Shown: positions 23,188 through 35,360, counted from the stretch's first letter. The stretch is 64,000 nucleotides of DNA from Nissolia schottii (GCA_003254905.1 QANU01006283.1:285931-349930), one strand, 5' to 3'. A program made the numbers and translations. Notes: generated from the letters alone by a model not told the origin.

Positions 23188-23540
23188 ACTCTAATTGTTA
23201 TTAGGGACTAGAAAGTGCCACTTTTAAATATGTATATTGGAAACATTATCAAATTAGTTGTTATGGACTGGCCCAACACCTGAGTAGGTGTTGAAAGCTT
23301 TATTTGCATTCTCTAATTTTGTTTTTCGTCTACTGTTTCGCTTTCAAATCCTCTAGGGATTCAATTGCAGTACAATGAGAAGGTTGTCGTCCTCTATGAT
23401 TGATGCTTTAAAATAATCGTTCTTTGAATTGTGATAATTTAAGCAACAAAGGATGGTTGGTTTTTGTTTGTGAAATTATCAAATAAATGAACTGAAATTA
23501 TACATCATAAATTAAGTTGAGTTTGGCTAGTAAAAAAAGA
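23188..23540. other. Spacer before the minus-strand LTR
   Basis: No gene or repeat of known type recognised. Confidence 0.35.
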
Positions 23541-24879
23541 TGTTGGGATTTGATTTGCAATACTCCTTCAATGTAACCAATAACTTAGTAGATATGATCT
23601 ATGTGTTCTTGATTTTATCGCCACCAGTTATTAACTTAATCATCTCTTTCAAGCATGTTAAGATCACTCGATTCCTTTTATTATTTTGTCAATTTCTTGC
23701 ACAAACTAACAAAACAAATTGACATCAATTCGGATGTTAACACGACTAATTCCTTATTCCAATCATGGCAACTAAGAATTAGATGAATTAATCTAGATCA
23801 GACTTAATGATTGTAACTTCCGTTCATAAGCATTTAAGCATAACATCAAGCTTAGAATAGCAAGATTAAAACCTAACTTGGATTCAACTCACTATTATAG
23901 CTTTCACTCATACAATTAAGTCTCAAATCAGGATTTAATAAGCTAAACCAAGGCTAGCATTAAGTACAAGATCAACCCATTAAAATCATAAAACATCATA
24001 GATTCATACAACAAAAGTCAAGATGAATACATTTAAGAAATACAACGCATCAAACCCCAACAAAAAGGAAAGTTAGCTATCCATGGACATGGATAGGTTA
24101 CAAGCTTACAAGAACTTTAGAGAGAGCAACAGGTTGGAGAGCAATCGTGGTTTGTTTCCATACTTCCACCACGAACTACAACCTTTCGGAATTTCTCCAG
24201 CACTTCCCCTAAGAGATTCTCTAACTCCTAAGCCTTTCTTCCTATTCCTAACTCAAATATGGAGTGAATAATGTAAAGAGAATGGAAGGAATGTGATTTC
24301 CAGGGATGGAAGTGAATGAATGAAGCTGCAGGGGTGCCCTCTATTTATAGACCTCGACGAGAGCGCTCAGCGGATTGGTTCCACCACTGAGCGGACCTTC
24401 GCTGAGCGGGTTAGTGGCTTCGCTGAGCGGATAAGTCTTTTCTGGTGGCTTTGGCGGCTACTAGTGGCTGATCTTCTGACAGATTCCCTGCTGGCAACAG
24501 CTGGTGGCGGCTTGCGTGACTGACATCATAAATGTGGCGGCTGCAAGTGGCATGGCGAGTACAATCGCTCAGCGATTTAGTGAAATCGCTGAGCAATCCA
24601 GTTGTATACCGCTGAGCGAGATGATGATGCTGCTGAGTAGACTGTCCTGAAAGCTATGCTTTCCTGTTTCGTCCATTGTAACAATTGCATGGCATTTGTC
24701 TTTCTTTGTAATCCTTCTTGTTTTTCTGCAATTTTTAACAAAGTTTAGCAATTTATCCATACCTAAGCTATCTTTTCAAAATTGTGTAAAACGAGGAATA
24801 AATTTGTAAGATCGTATATAAACAAAGTACATAAGTGCCAATTAATTTCTTTAAAATCATCACAATTTGGCACTTATCA
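23541..24879 (-). mobile_element. LTR (solo or remnant), minus orientation, with GCTCAGCG motifs
   Basis: On the minus strand it starts TGATAAGTGCC (24879) and ends ...CCCAACA (23541), giving TG...CA ends. A TATAAATAG promoter motif lies at 24341-24349. Several copies of the octamer GCTCAGCG or its complement CGCTGAGC lie at 24360-24620, upstream of that motif. The downstream part shares several motifs with the plus-strand LTR at 27975-28870. The flanking 5-mers (AAAGA and GTGGG) do not match, so it is not a clean solo-LTR insertion. No internal retroelement domains adjoin it. Confidence 0.65.
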
Positions 24880-25426
24880 GTGGGCCTCAGAAGAGCTTCT
24901 CAACACTACTTAGTTTAAAACTTTAAAAAATTTCTATCCAAGTTTTTTTTTAATTTGAATTTGAATTACATAATTGACTTGTATATCATTAAAAACAAAA
25001 CAATTAATTAGATTTTATGAGGTGTTAAGAAATTTATAAAATATTTAAAGGAAAAATCCTGTCAAATTCCAAATCAGTCTGATACCACCCGCACTATCCC
25101 TAATATAGAACACAATATTTTCAAAATAAAATTGGGATTCAGTGTCTCTCAACGATCATTAGATTTATTTTAGCAGTTTGGTAAATTCATAATAAAAAGA
25201 TTTCTTTACTTATTTGGCGCGCTATGTACGTTGAATTCCTAAACATATTATAGAAAAATTAAAAATGCTAAGTATTAAAAACCAATTGTAAAACTTAATA
25301 CGCCTAACGGCTAAATTCACACAAATAAAAAAAGGGGGGGTCTTATGCATGCGTTGGTTTATTGTGTCATATTAGGGTTGGCAAAGAGAAGTTAGTCGCT
25401 AGGGTGAGATCAATAAGCAATCAGCA
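24880..25426 (+). promoter_or_regulatory. Upstream region of the chromodomain gene
   Basis: About 550 bases between the LTR edge and the ATG. No clear TATA box. A G run lies at about 25334-25340. Any promoter of the gene has to sit here or inside the LTR. Confidence 0.3.
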
Positions 25427-27238
25427 ATGGAGGGAGAAGGGAGCCAAAGCAATATGAATGAAGTTGAGGCCGAAGAGATTGAGTCTCCTCAACTTGATCA
25501 ACATGATCAACCTCAACCGTTATGGCCTCATAATGAATTATACGAAGTCGAGGCCATACTCAAAAAGAGAATCCGCAAGGTACGTTCTATGTTCTGCATG
25601 GAAACTTATGTTCATACATCAAAATTCTATACACCGAGATAGCACCGTTGTATGTTGAAAAACCGTACGATTTTGGTTACCTTACCGATGTGTGTTTCGA
25701 GAAAGGGGCACTCCGTCCTAACTAGGCCACATGGCCAAAGTGCTTGGTAAGAAATCATGTGTCAATAATAATCGAAGGTTTCGATTATGTGTCAATTGAT
25801 GCTAAAATGATGTACATAGATTGATGTGTGAATATCTTTTTCTAATTCTACAGTTTGTTTTGATTATAGTATTTGGTACTTGTTGATTTTCATTTTCTAA
25901 TCAAATGCTGCAAATGAACATACAACGCAGGGTGAGCCCCAATACCTGATCAAGTGGTGAGTGCTAAATAATCCTTTCTTGTTTTTTTAGTTCTTGGTTA
26001 TTGGGTTTCTAAGCACTTGTTACTCACAAAGGGCATTTTAATTTTGTGGTGATAGGTGTGGATGGCCCGAGAGTGACACATGGGAACCTCTCGAAAACCT
26101 TCAGTTAATTCTTGACATGGTTGATGAATTTGAGGCCAAGTACTCCCTTTTTCTTCCATCAAGTTATCAACTTTTTTTTTTTTTGTTGCTTGTTTACTTT
26201 ACTAATACCAAGCACTAAGCATATAGTATATCAAATTGGAAGGCGTGAACGTTACAAGATTCAATCTTGATTTAGTTTTTTCTCAGATATATTTGACCAC
26301 GATAGCAATAATACATATGCATTAATTTCCTGTGTTTGTACGTCTTTTAAAGGTTGAAATCAATGAAGTGGCATATGAAACGCGAAAGGCAAAAACGCAA
26401 GCGTGAAAAACTTCTTAAGCCCAAACCCCCTTCTGCTTGGAATCCTCACATCGTTCGCTTTGCCGATCCTGACGATTACAGGCCTCCTCGAGGTCATACT
26501 CCTTCTCCTCCTAGAGAACACATGCCTCCTTCTGCTGCAAATCCTCACATCGTTCGATTCGCAGATCCAGAAGATTACAGGCCTCCTCCAGATCATCTGT
26601 CTCCTCCTCCTCCTAGAGATCATATGCCTCCTTCTGCCGCCAATCCTCACATCGTTCCATTTGCTGATGTAGAAGATTACAGCCCTCCTTTAGATCATGC
26701 GCCTCCTTCTGCTGCTAACTCCATTATTGTTCCTTTTGTTGATGTAGAAGAAAATGTGCCTCCTTCCGCTGATGCAGAAGAACATGTGCCTCCTTCGGAG
26801 CCCACACCTCCCTATGCTGCTAACACCATTATTGTTGATCCCTTTGCTGATGTGGAAGAAAACGTGTCTCCTTCCACTGATGCAAAAGAACATGTGCCTC
26901 CTTCAGAATCCACACCTCCCTTTGCTGAGGTAGAAGAAAATGTGTCTCCTTCAAGTCATGCACCTCCGTCCGTTGATGCAGAAGAATGTGTGTCTCCTTC
27001 AGAGTCCTCACCTCCTTGTGCTGCTAACCCTATTATTGTTCCCTTTGCTGATGTAGAAGAAAATGCGCCTCCTTCAAATCATGCGCCTCATTCCGCTGAT
27101 GCAGAAGAATATGTGCCTCCTTCAGAGTCCACACCTCCCTGCGTTGCTAACCCTATTGTTGTTCCCTTTGTTGATGTAGAAGAACGTGTGCCTCCTTCAA
27201 CTGCCAATCCTCCTGATGATGAACAAGAAACTAAGTGA
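25427..27238 (+). CDS. LHP1-like chromodomain protein with a repeat tail (4 exons)
   Basis: Exons 25427-25579, 25931-25956, 26056-26139 and 26353-27238 join in frame with GT-AG introns to 382 aa. The N-terminus is acidic (EVEAEEIE). The chromodomain (about 37-90) reads ELYEVEAILKKRIRK, GEPQYLIKW, CGWPESDTWEPLENLQ, and keeps the aromatic positions Tyr39, Trp60 and Trp63 that form a methyl-lysine cage. It is followed by a basic segment (KRERQKRKREK) that could be a nuclear signal. Plant LHP1/TFL2 binds H3K27me3 with such a domain. From about residue 110 to the end, however, the protein is a Pro/Ala/Glu-rich repeat with no chromoshadow domain that I can see. It may therefore read histone marks without the usual dimerisation surface. 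The split of the domain by two introns argues against a processed copy. Confidence 0.85.
26440..27205 (+). repeat. Coding repeats in the chromodomain protein tail
   Basis: The motif NPHIVRFADPEDYRPP and its variants (AANPIIVPFADVEEN) recur about seven times, plus one partial copy. The first three units (to about 26690) are of the PHIVRFAD-DYRPP type. Later units of about 100 bases add a DAEEHVPPSESTPP segment. The DNA units are alike as well as the protein, which suggests recent tandem expansion. Confidence 0.85.
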
Positions 27239-27974
27239 TGCACCGTTCTTATGAGTGTTGAAGATTTACAAAGTTTATGGAGAGCCAGTACTTTTTTGTG
27301 CGGATGGGAAGTGATTGTTTCGACAGATTAAATTAGGAGTAGCCGGTAGCTTGTAAGTCATAGTTAATACTTTTTGCGTGTAAAAGAAAGTATAAAAAAG
27401 TTAATGAAATTGGTTAATTACTCTTTTTCCCTTTTTTTATTGTTGTCATGAGTTTTTTAGTCTTAGCTCCTTCGTCAGCAATGATAGATAAACTACCTAG
27501 TTAAAATGCTTTGGCCAATGTATTGAATCAAATTATTGAAAAGGAATGAGAACAATGTATCTCTAATAAGAATTCTTCTTTGGATCCTACTTTTAACCCT
27601 ACCATTGACAGCCACATCAACATTTTATCATAAAGGATTAAGAGTGAGACTCATCACTCCAATAGAATAAATCAACTATAATCTCTACTATGGTCCCACA
27701 TATCTAAGTATTAACTTTTGATTAGTAACACTTAAAGTGTCATCAGTCCCTACTTAGAGGGATGTGGCCCTTCTCTCTTTGTCTCTCTTATTTGCTCCAA
27801 CGAGCATGTCCTAATTCTTATGGACTAATTCCAGACCCGACTTGTTCGGCATATGGCCGAGATAAGTGGAGCCTTGAGACATTGACAAGCCGCTTATCGC
27901 TCGTCACATTTTGGATTGATCCATCGGAGACCTGTAACCGCTTAGAATAATGGTATTAATAAGTGCTCGCCAAC
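27239..27974. other. 3' flank of the chromodomain gene and spacer
   Basis: It holds the likely 3' UTR (to about 27430). A GC-richer stretch at 27760-27950 looks retroelement-derived but could not be assigned. Confidence 0.35.
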
Positions 27975-28870
27975 TAATAAGTGTCATATTTTGGTGTTTT
28001 TAGAGGTTAAAATGACACTTATTTGCATTGTTTTATATGAATTAACTAACCAAGAGAATGGATGCATCCAATGACACTTTGTGTAAATTTAGTATAGTTC
28101 AAGAGAATGGATGCATAGAAGTGAAATGATGCAATTCTTGTTAAATTCTCACAGAGATATGAGGCATAGAGCAAAAGGCTTAGAAGCAAGAAGAACTGAT
28201 GAAAGACTAATTGAAGATTCAGGCTGCTCAGTGCCCTCATAGAGCCGCTCAGCGACCTCTGTTCCCGAATAGCTTGCTTAAGGGTGAAGTAACTTCAAGA
28301 TGAAGAAATCTCAAACAGCCCTAAAACCGCTCAGCGGTCCCCTGAATCCACTCAGCGGACTGAGCCTGAAAACTCTATAAATAGAGCCTCAACTCACGAA
28401 CTCAGGAGCTCTAATCTCTTCCATTCAGAACAGAAAAAAAAAAAACACACATACAATTTAGAGCATAGCACCGAGAGGAAGGTTGGAGAAGGAAGCCAAG
28501 AGAGGCCGAGGAGCACAGCGACAGCTCACCATTGCGGCGTGAGAACGTGTCATGGTGAGCGCCCATCACCTTGTTCTTTGATTTCTTCTTGTAAGATGAA
28601 TTTATAATCCTCTTGTTGTTGGGATTTTGACAAGTATTATAGTTTGAATGTATCCATTTAACTCTTTTATATATGAATCTATAATATTCAATGATTTGCA
28701 TATTGATTTGTACTTAATGCTTATTTTAGCTTAGATATCTAAAGCATGATTTGAAACTTCACTGTTTGTGAGTGAGAACTGCATTCATTAAGGTGGAACT
28801 AGATCAAATCATCTAATATTTCTAATTGCTAGAAATGGAGTTAGGGTTATTGGTTGTTGTTTACTCACGA
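27975..28870 (+). mobile_element. LTR fragment, plus orientation, with GCTCAGCG motifs
   Basis: It starts near TAATAAGTGTCAT, similar to the TGATAAGTGCC start of the minus-strand LTR. It carries GCTCAGCG repeats (28240-28350) and then a TATAAATAG box (28376-28384). A later stretch shares the TGTACTTAATGCT and CATCTAAT motifs with the other LTR. It seems to end early, near 28870, and no internal region follows. Confidence 0.6.
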
Positions 28871-29099
28871 TGTTGAACATGTTTTTGTCTTCTTCTTTGT
28901 TTTCTCTTATTCAATAGTTTGTGTATGTGAGTACCAAAATTTATTTGACTAATGTAAAGTTTTTGTATGAGAGTAGGAGAAAGTGTGTGTGACAACTACC
29001 TTTTGCTAAGTGTGAGTCTCATTTTGTTTTGTTTTTGTGTTAGATAATGTTTATGTTTTTGTTTTGTAAAGTTTGTGTATACGTCTTGAAATATTTGTT

Positions 29100-29286
29100 T
29101 CCGTTTGGTACTAGGGACAAGACAAGGGACAGAGACACAGGAAAAGAAAATTCCTATATTATTTGTACTCACCAAAATTGGGACAGAGAGGACGTCAGTT
29201 TTTTGTCTGAGGGAACACAAAATTAGGGTCTGAAGGGACATAAATTTTCTTTATCTCTGTTCTGTCTCTGATATCAAACGTAGCCT
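29100..29286. mobile_element. Short hAT-like MITE
   Basis: Inverted ends: GTTTGGTACTAGGGACA on the left and TCTGATATCAAACGTAGCC on the right. The interior consists of runs such as GGGACAGAGA. It is similar in style to the element at 31094-31472. Confidence 0.5.
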
Positions 29287-29705
29287 AGAGAGTGAGTGCA
29301 CGCACTTTAAAGTGTAAATGAGGAGCAGAAGAAAGTGTGTGACAATTACTTTCACTATTTAATAGGGCACAAGTCCCATTTATTTAGTTTCCATATTCTG
29401 CAATGTTTATGTCTCTCTAATATCATGGTTGTGTCTAATTTTTTTTGTGTGTGTATATTGTACGTAAGTTGGCCGTATGTTGTAAGCACCTAGCATAGCT
29501 ATTTTCTCATTATGTTAAAATTATCACTGCTTACTATTTTCTTTATTATAACACCTTACATACTCGCTCATGATATTTTTGTTCAGCATGAAAGAGTTGG
29601 TTCATCATATGTTCTCATTCTTCAGACTATTTTGTCCCTTAAGATTCTATCAGTCTAGGGCCCAACAAAAAAGAGAACAAAAACCCCTTCTCTATGATAG
29701 GCTAA
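29287..29705. other. 3' flank of LRK10L gene C
   Basis: AT-rich; it includes the likely 3' UTR of the minus-strand kinase gene. No other feature. Confidence 0.4.
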
Positions 29706-32700
29706 TTAACTAGTATTTAGACAATCACTGCTACAAGTACAAGATGCCACTTTGGTTTTTGTAGGAGAAAAGATGAAAGGCTTGGATGGAATTTGCAACT
29801 GATCCAAGCTTCCTTCAAGCATTTCAATCACCCTACTCATTGGAGGCCTCTCTGATGGCAATGTCTGTATACACCACAAACCTACTATAACCATTTTCTT
29901 CACTAGCTCGTTTTCCTCTTCGGTCATTTCACCATGCCATGTTGTACTATTTTCCCCCTCAATATGCTTGTATATCCAATGAGGGAAATATAACTCACTA
30001 GAATGAGTCACTTCAACATTGGTGTTATGCTTTTCTCCCACCATTTCTAAAATCAGCATTCCGTAACTATAGACATCAGACTTATGTGACACTCCACCAA
30101 AGTTTCTGTTCCAAATTTCTGGAGCTATGTAACCAATTGTTCCTCTAGCGTCCAACAATGAGACCACGCTGTGTGTCTTTGAGCATAGCTTAGCCAGGCC
30201 GAAATCCGAGATCTTGGGACAGAAGTTCTTGTCCAAGAGGATGTTGTTTGGTTTTATGTCAAAGTGCAAGATCCTTGTGTTGCAACCCTTGTGCAAATAC
30301 TCAAGCCCTTTTGCTATCCCTTCTGCAATATGGTGTAGCATTTCCCAACTCAAATGTGGATTGGTTTCACTTTCAGGATCATTGCTGTAGTGTATGAACT
30401 TTTCAAGTGATCCGTTAGGCATGAATTCGTAGATAAGTGCTCTCTTGTCGCCTTCAAGACAGAATCCAAGTAATGTAACAACATTTACATGAGATGTTTT
30501 ACAAATGCTCAAGACCTCATTGATGAATTCCTCGCCGTTCCCTTTGGAAGCATTCAACAATTTGACGGCCACCGGGCCACTGTTGTATAGAATTCCTTTG
30601 TATACTTGTCCGTAGCCGCCTTCTCCGAGTTTGAATTCGAAAGAATTCGTCATCTTCTTGATATCTGAGTAAGTATATTTTTTTATGGGTAGGGGACCAT
30701 TGTTTCTGATGAAGGCCTCAATATCTTGATCATTCTTTCTTGTCTTCCAAATTTCTGGCATAACTGGTGATAATTTACGGCTAAAAATACAAAGTGTGAT
30801 GCATATCAGCAATGCCCCAAGTCCAACTCCTCCAGCTATTAAACCTGTGAGCAGAAATAGAAACTGATTTATTTATGCGATTTACACATAATCCTTTGCA
30901 TAAAGATTCTGCAATTTTGTTAAATTGACAAGTAGAATTACTATCTTGCTTTCCAATCTGAATTGTGGTTCGTTGAATTAGTGAGGACTAGATTATGTGA
31001 TTTATTTTTGGTCTTAAAAACTATGGATGATAAGTGATAATCACTTGTACAATATAATTTTATCTCTAATTAAGACTGGTATACTGTGATATACGCTGTG
31101 TTTAGTTACTGAGACATGACTAAGATACAAAATATGGGGACAAAGACATAAAATACAGAACTAAAAGTCAGTCTTGTATCCTATTTGATAACGATATACA
31201 AAACACAATTTATTGTATCTAAATCATATTTGATTTTTGTGTGACAAGACCTTAAAACATGGCAAATGACTTAAAATACACTTTAGGTTTCTTTCTCACT
31301 CATTCATAATTCCATTAAAACTCTGTCATTCTCTTTGTCTCAGTGTCTCAGCAAAACGAATGTACAAAAAATACATTAATTTTCTGTCCTAAGACACAAG
31401 TTTTTGTACCTGTCTTCATAAGCAAATAAAATTTTGTGTCTCTGTATTTATTAGCAACCAAACACAATCTATGGGTCTTTAAGAGTATTTTAAACTTAGT
31501 TTATGTATTTTGAAAAAAGTCATAGTCTCACGTTTTTTAAAGTTAATTTCATGAAAACTTTTATACATAGACTTGGTTGACAATTAAAATACTTATATTA
31601 TTCGGTTAACAATGTGAAACTTGAGTCTTTCCATATCTCACACGTATGTTGCTTCGCTTTGCCCGTCTTCCTCTAAATTACAAGAGACTTGGGCATATTT
31701 ATTTATAACCCACCAAGACCAAAAATTGCTTATTTGTTTCCCATTTTATTATTCCATAGTTTGTTAAAATACTAAATATACAACTACATTTTACAACATT
31801 ACAACATGATACACTAGTCAGATCAAAACATGCATTTTGTCTTAATACCTTGTATAATAAAAGCTGCTTTCTTAGTTGAACAATCAATGACTATTGTAAG
31901 AAACAAGAAAGCGAAAAACAACGTAACTTTAAGGCATACTGTACCTTTAGTTAGGCTTGACAAACCGGTTCTGCTTTCCCCTGCCCATGAAACAGGGCAT
32001 AGTCAATAAAAGCGCATACACTAGAGACAAAGGTTAAACAACTCCATTCAGAAAGAAAAAATAATTAAATATATCGAAAGGTCCATAAACCTCTGATGCA
32101 CGATTTACAAAGTACCAAGCAGAATGAGTATTTTCACTAAAGCAAGCATACTCTTAACAATTATCATGCTACAAAATAGAAAGAGGCAGGTTTTGGCAAA
32201 CTTAAAGAAACAGAATAAGTACCTTCATGGACCTTGGTTTTAAGAAAATATCAAAGCATTAACGTCCCTTAAATTTCTAGGTTCAAGTTTTAAATCTTTT
32301 GATTAGATTCTTAAATAATATCAACCTATTTGTTATGATATTAACTCATAAGTTAGTTTAATTTGTGACTATGTAACAGATTTTATATTTATGCTAGTTT
32401 ATTCATTTTAGCTTATATAGACTAAAAACTTATTCATTTTAGCTTATATAGGCTAAAAACACAGATAATAGAGACTGACAGTAATAGATAATAGAATAAC
32501 GTATTATTTCTCAAAGTATAATGTTTACCATGGATAGTAACTTATTTATAATCGAAAGACAATAAACAAACTTAATTATAAAATCAGCTACAAACCAATG
32601 GGTAACTGGTACAATAATGAGTTGATATGGTAACACTAATCATTGATTATATATGATCCAAAAATGTGAGAAACGAAAAAAGAGAAAAAACCATGTATGT

Positions 32701-33476
32701 GATCCAGCAAGCTTACCTCCACAGCTGTTGCTCCTTAAACTACCATCTTTGCAGAAGCACAACACCTCCTTCCTTATATTGCTGTATCCACAACGGCCAT
32801 CAGAAGCCTCGCACTCTTGGCAATTGGCATCCGTCTGCCACTCGAGCACGAACCCTTCATTCATGGCCCTACCAAACTCGCTCACCAAGCCGCCACCGCC
32901 GCTTGTTATCCAATCCCTCATCACCGTCACCGGAACATTCTCCTCACATCTCTGGGACCAGTCAAAGCCTTGTGTCTCGTTCCCCATCAAGAACACAAAG
33001 GACTCTTTCGCCGCAGACCTCAAGCAGCCGATGTCCGGGACATGAGAAGGGTGTGAGCTGCAGTTATAGTAGAAGCTGAGGTTGAGGTTCAAGGGGGAGT
33101 GAGAAAGAGGAAGGTTGCCCAGTGGGAAAGGATGGATTGCCCTTGGACAAGTTGTGTTTGCGGTGTCCACATCGACAAGGTTGAGGCTGTGTTTCTCGTA
33201 GTCTATGTCTTTGACGTAGTAGTATCGCCCTGGTGGTGGAGAGAAAATTGTGGGGCCTCCGTCGCAGATGAGGCCGAATTCAGGGTAGCCGCAGTATTGG
33301 TCAGGGAGGGAGCCCTGGGAGAGCCAGAAAGGGTAGCTGATGTTTGGTCCATTGGGGCAACGTTGTGTGGGACAAATTGTTGTTTTTGAGGCAGTTGAAT
33401 TGGTGTTGCTATTTGCTGAGGAAATGAGGATGATGGAGGGAAACAGAACTGAAAGGAAGAATGCTAGTTTGAACAT
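29706..33476 (-). CDS. LRK10L-type receptor-like kinase, gene C (3 exons)
   Basis: Exons 32717-33476, 31945-31980 and 29706-30844 join in frame to 644 aa; both introns are phase 1 and GT-AG. The start chosen is the ATG at 33476, which begins directly with a hydrophobic signal peptide (MFKLAFFLSVLF). An ATG at 33602 would add 42 residues, many of them His, ahead of it and is less likely. The ectodomain has a GUB_WAK-type CPNGPNISYPFW start and a WAK-associated end (VLCFCKDG). A membrane helix follows the mini-exon (about 267-287). Kinase motifs: GEGGYG (339-344), VAVK Lys360, HFDIKPNN Asp461, DFG 479-481, GTIGYIAPE. It is a non-RD kinase like copy A but clearly more diverged, so an older paralogue. 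A 380-bp MITE sits in intron 2. Confidence 0.93.
31094..31472. mobile_element. hAT-like MITE in intron 2 of LRK10L gene C
   Basis: The ends are inverted: CGCTGTGTTTAGTTACTGAG on the left and TTAGCAACCAAACACAATC on the right. The interior has GTCTCTGT/ACAGAGAC-like pieces in both directions. It has no coding capacity and lies within the 1.1-kb intron between the mini-exon and the kinase exon. Confidence 0.65.
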
Positions 33477-34455
33477 GAGGAAATGAAAATGGATGTGAAT
33501 TTTTGCAGTTTCAATGCATGTGAAATGGTTAGGAGGATGATGATGACGATAACATTTGGAACTTGTTTGCGGAAACAACTTTAACTTTATAGATGGAGCC
33601 ATATACGAAAAAGAGGAATGTCACATGCAAAACAAAATTTGGAGAATAATTATACAACTTTTTTTTTTATAAAAGTATGAGTTTTTTTATACTCATTTTT
33701 TTTATATTTCTGTGAGAGAGTTGTATGATTATTGTTTAAATTTTATTGTGCAAATAGACGTTCTTGTATGAAAATAAAAAAAAAATTTGGATGAGCACAA
33801 AATTTTAATACATTACTCTTTATTTTACCTACCATAAAAGTGAGTTTATGTCTCCTCTAAGTATTTCTATGTTCCACTCGGTGAGATACATATTTATTAT
33901 GTGAGCCCAAACATAATTTGTTAGACTTGTTAACCAACCACGAATTTTTCGAGTTCGAGCATGCGTGATGACAAAGGAAATGACTTCGTATTAATGTTGG
34001 TGTGGAAAAATTTGTCCTTAGGCATAAATAAGTGAATGACTCAGTTTAAATAGAAAGTCAAAATGTAGTTTTGTCATTGCCTGTTGTACATTTTTAATGG
34101 GTGGACAGGGCTTATCATTTTGACTTATTTAACCAACATATTAAATCTTGATAAAGTTTTGAGAGTCATAGATTCTGGAGAGCTCCTAATTAGAATTTCT
34201 ATTTTTTTAATAATATATTAGAATTTTTGTTGAAACCCAATCAACACTCCATAGACCATATATACTGTCAAAGTCCACGTCCCAGGAGGGTTAATCAGAC
34301 ACGTACCAAGGGGTGAAGCAGCACTAGAAAATGCAGGGAAATCTCCCGGAAATATCTCCGATATTTCAATGTTCAGTTGTTCACACTTTGGTTCAAATTC
34401 TATGTAGGTATGATACGGTGTTATGTACTTCTTTTAGTTTGTGTGAAATTCTTTT
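33477..34455 (-). promoter_or_regulatory. Upstream region of LRK10L gene C
   Basis: The first 130 bases include the alternative upstream ATG. The rest is AT-rich with no other gene. No definite promoter motif was chosen. Confidence 0.3.
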
Positions 34456-34720
34456 TGGCTTAATTAACTTTTTATTCCTTGTAAAATTTTAAAATTTATT
34501 TTTAGTTCTTCTGTTTGGTTGGAGTTAACGGCGCTGACGTGGCTGTTAACAGCGCTGACGTAGTCGTACCACGCAGCACGCCACGTGCCATAATTATGTC
34601 ACGTGGCACACCACGTCAGCGCCACTAATTTCATCCATACACTAAAAACAAACTTTAAAATTTTACAGGGTCTAAAAATAAACTTTGAAATTTTACAGGA
34701 GCTAAAAATTAAATTTTATT
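34456..34720. mobile_element. MITE with CACGTG motifs in a palindromic centre
   Basis: The outer parts are inverted (TTGTAAAATTTTAAAATTTA on the left against AAACTTTAAAATTTTACA on the right, the latter repeated). The centre contains GCGCTGACGTGGC, two CACGTG cores and CACGTCAGCGCC, also in inverted order. No coding capacity. Confidence 0.65.
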
Positions 34721-34853
34721 TAAATAATTTTTTTGTGTCTACGAAAGGGTAAAACCAACGTCAAACAAATTTTTTTATTTTATATTTATTTTTAAACAAT
34801 TTTAATTAAAATTATTTAAATAATTTTAATCAAATATTTAATAATTTAAATAA

Positions 34854-35360
34854 TTTTAAATAATTTTGACATTTTTTTTATTAATATGAACATGATTTAG
34901 TAGTTTAAATTATTTAAAGTTTGTTAAAATAATTATATATACTTTTTTTTTACTTGATATTAGTTTGTATAAATATTAAATATATATTTGGAACATGGTG
35001 ACAATATACAAACAAGATTACATAAGTATTGAGTAGGAGTATGTTAATTTATTAGGATATATATTAGGATAATTTAAGATATGTCACACTACACTTTACT
35101 TATAGTCCACTTGAGCACTCTATAGACTGACATGTCATAAATTATCCTAATATATATATCCTAATAAATTAACATATTCCTCCTCAATACTTATGTAATC
35201 TTCTTAATATATTGCCACCGTGCTCCAAATATATATTTAATATTTATACTAACTAATATCGAATAAAAAAAATAACTATTTTTATTTTAACAAACTTTAA
35301 ATAATTTAAACTACTAAATCATGTTCATATTAATAAAAAAAATGTCAAAATTATTTAAAA
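34854..35360. repeat. Long inverted repeat, about 230-bp arms, 40-bp loop
   Basis: The left arm (34854-35086) and right arm (about 35127-35360) are reverse complements with few differences. Matching landmarks are TTTTGACATTTTTTT, GAACATGATTTAGTAG, CCAAATATATATTTAA, TTATGTAATCTT and AATTTATTAGGATATATAT. Weaker matching continues outward to about 34760 and 35385. A transcript across it would form a long hairpin. It is most likely a foldback-type MITE. Confidence 0.88.

Noticed and set aside
33477..33602. The upstream ATG of LRK10L gene C
   Set aside because: It would place a His-rich hydrophilic stretch before the signal peptide; the ATG at 33476 gives a standard secreted start.
34854..35360. 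A microRNA precursor
   Set aside because: The arms are far too long and uniformly paired. A foldback transposon giving siRNAs is more likely than a MIR gene.
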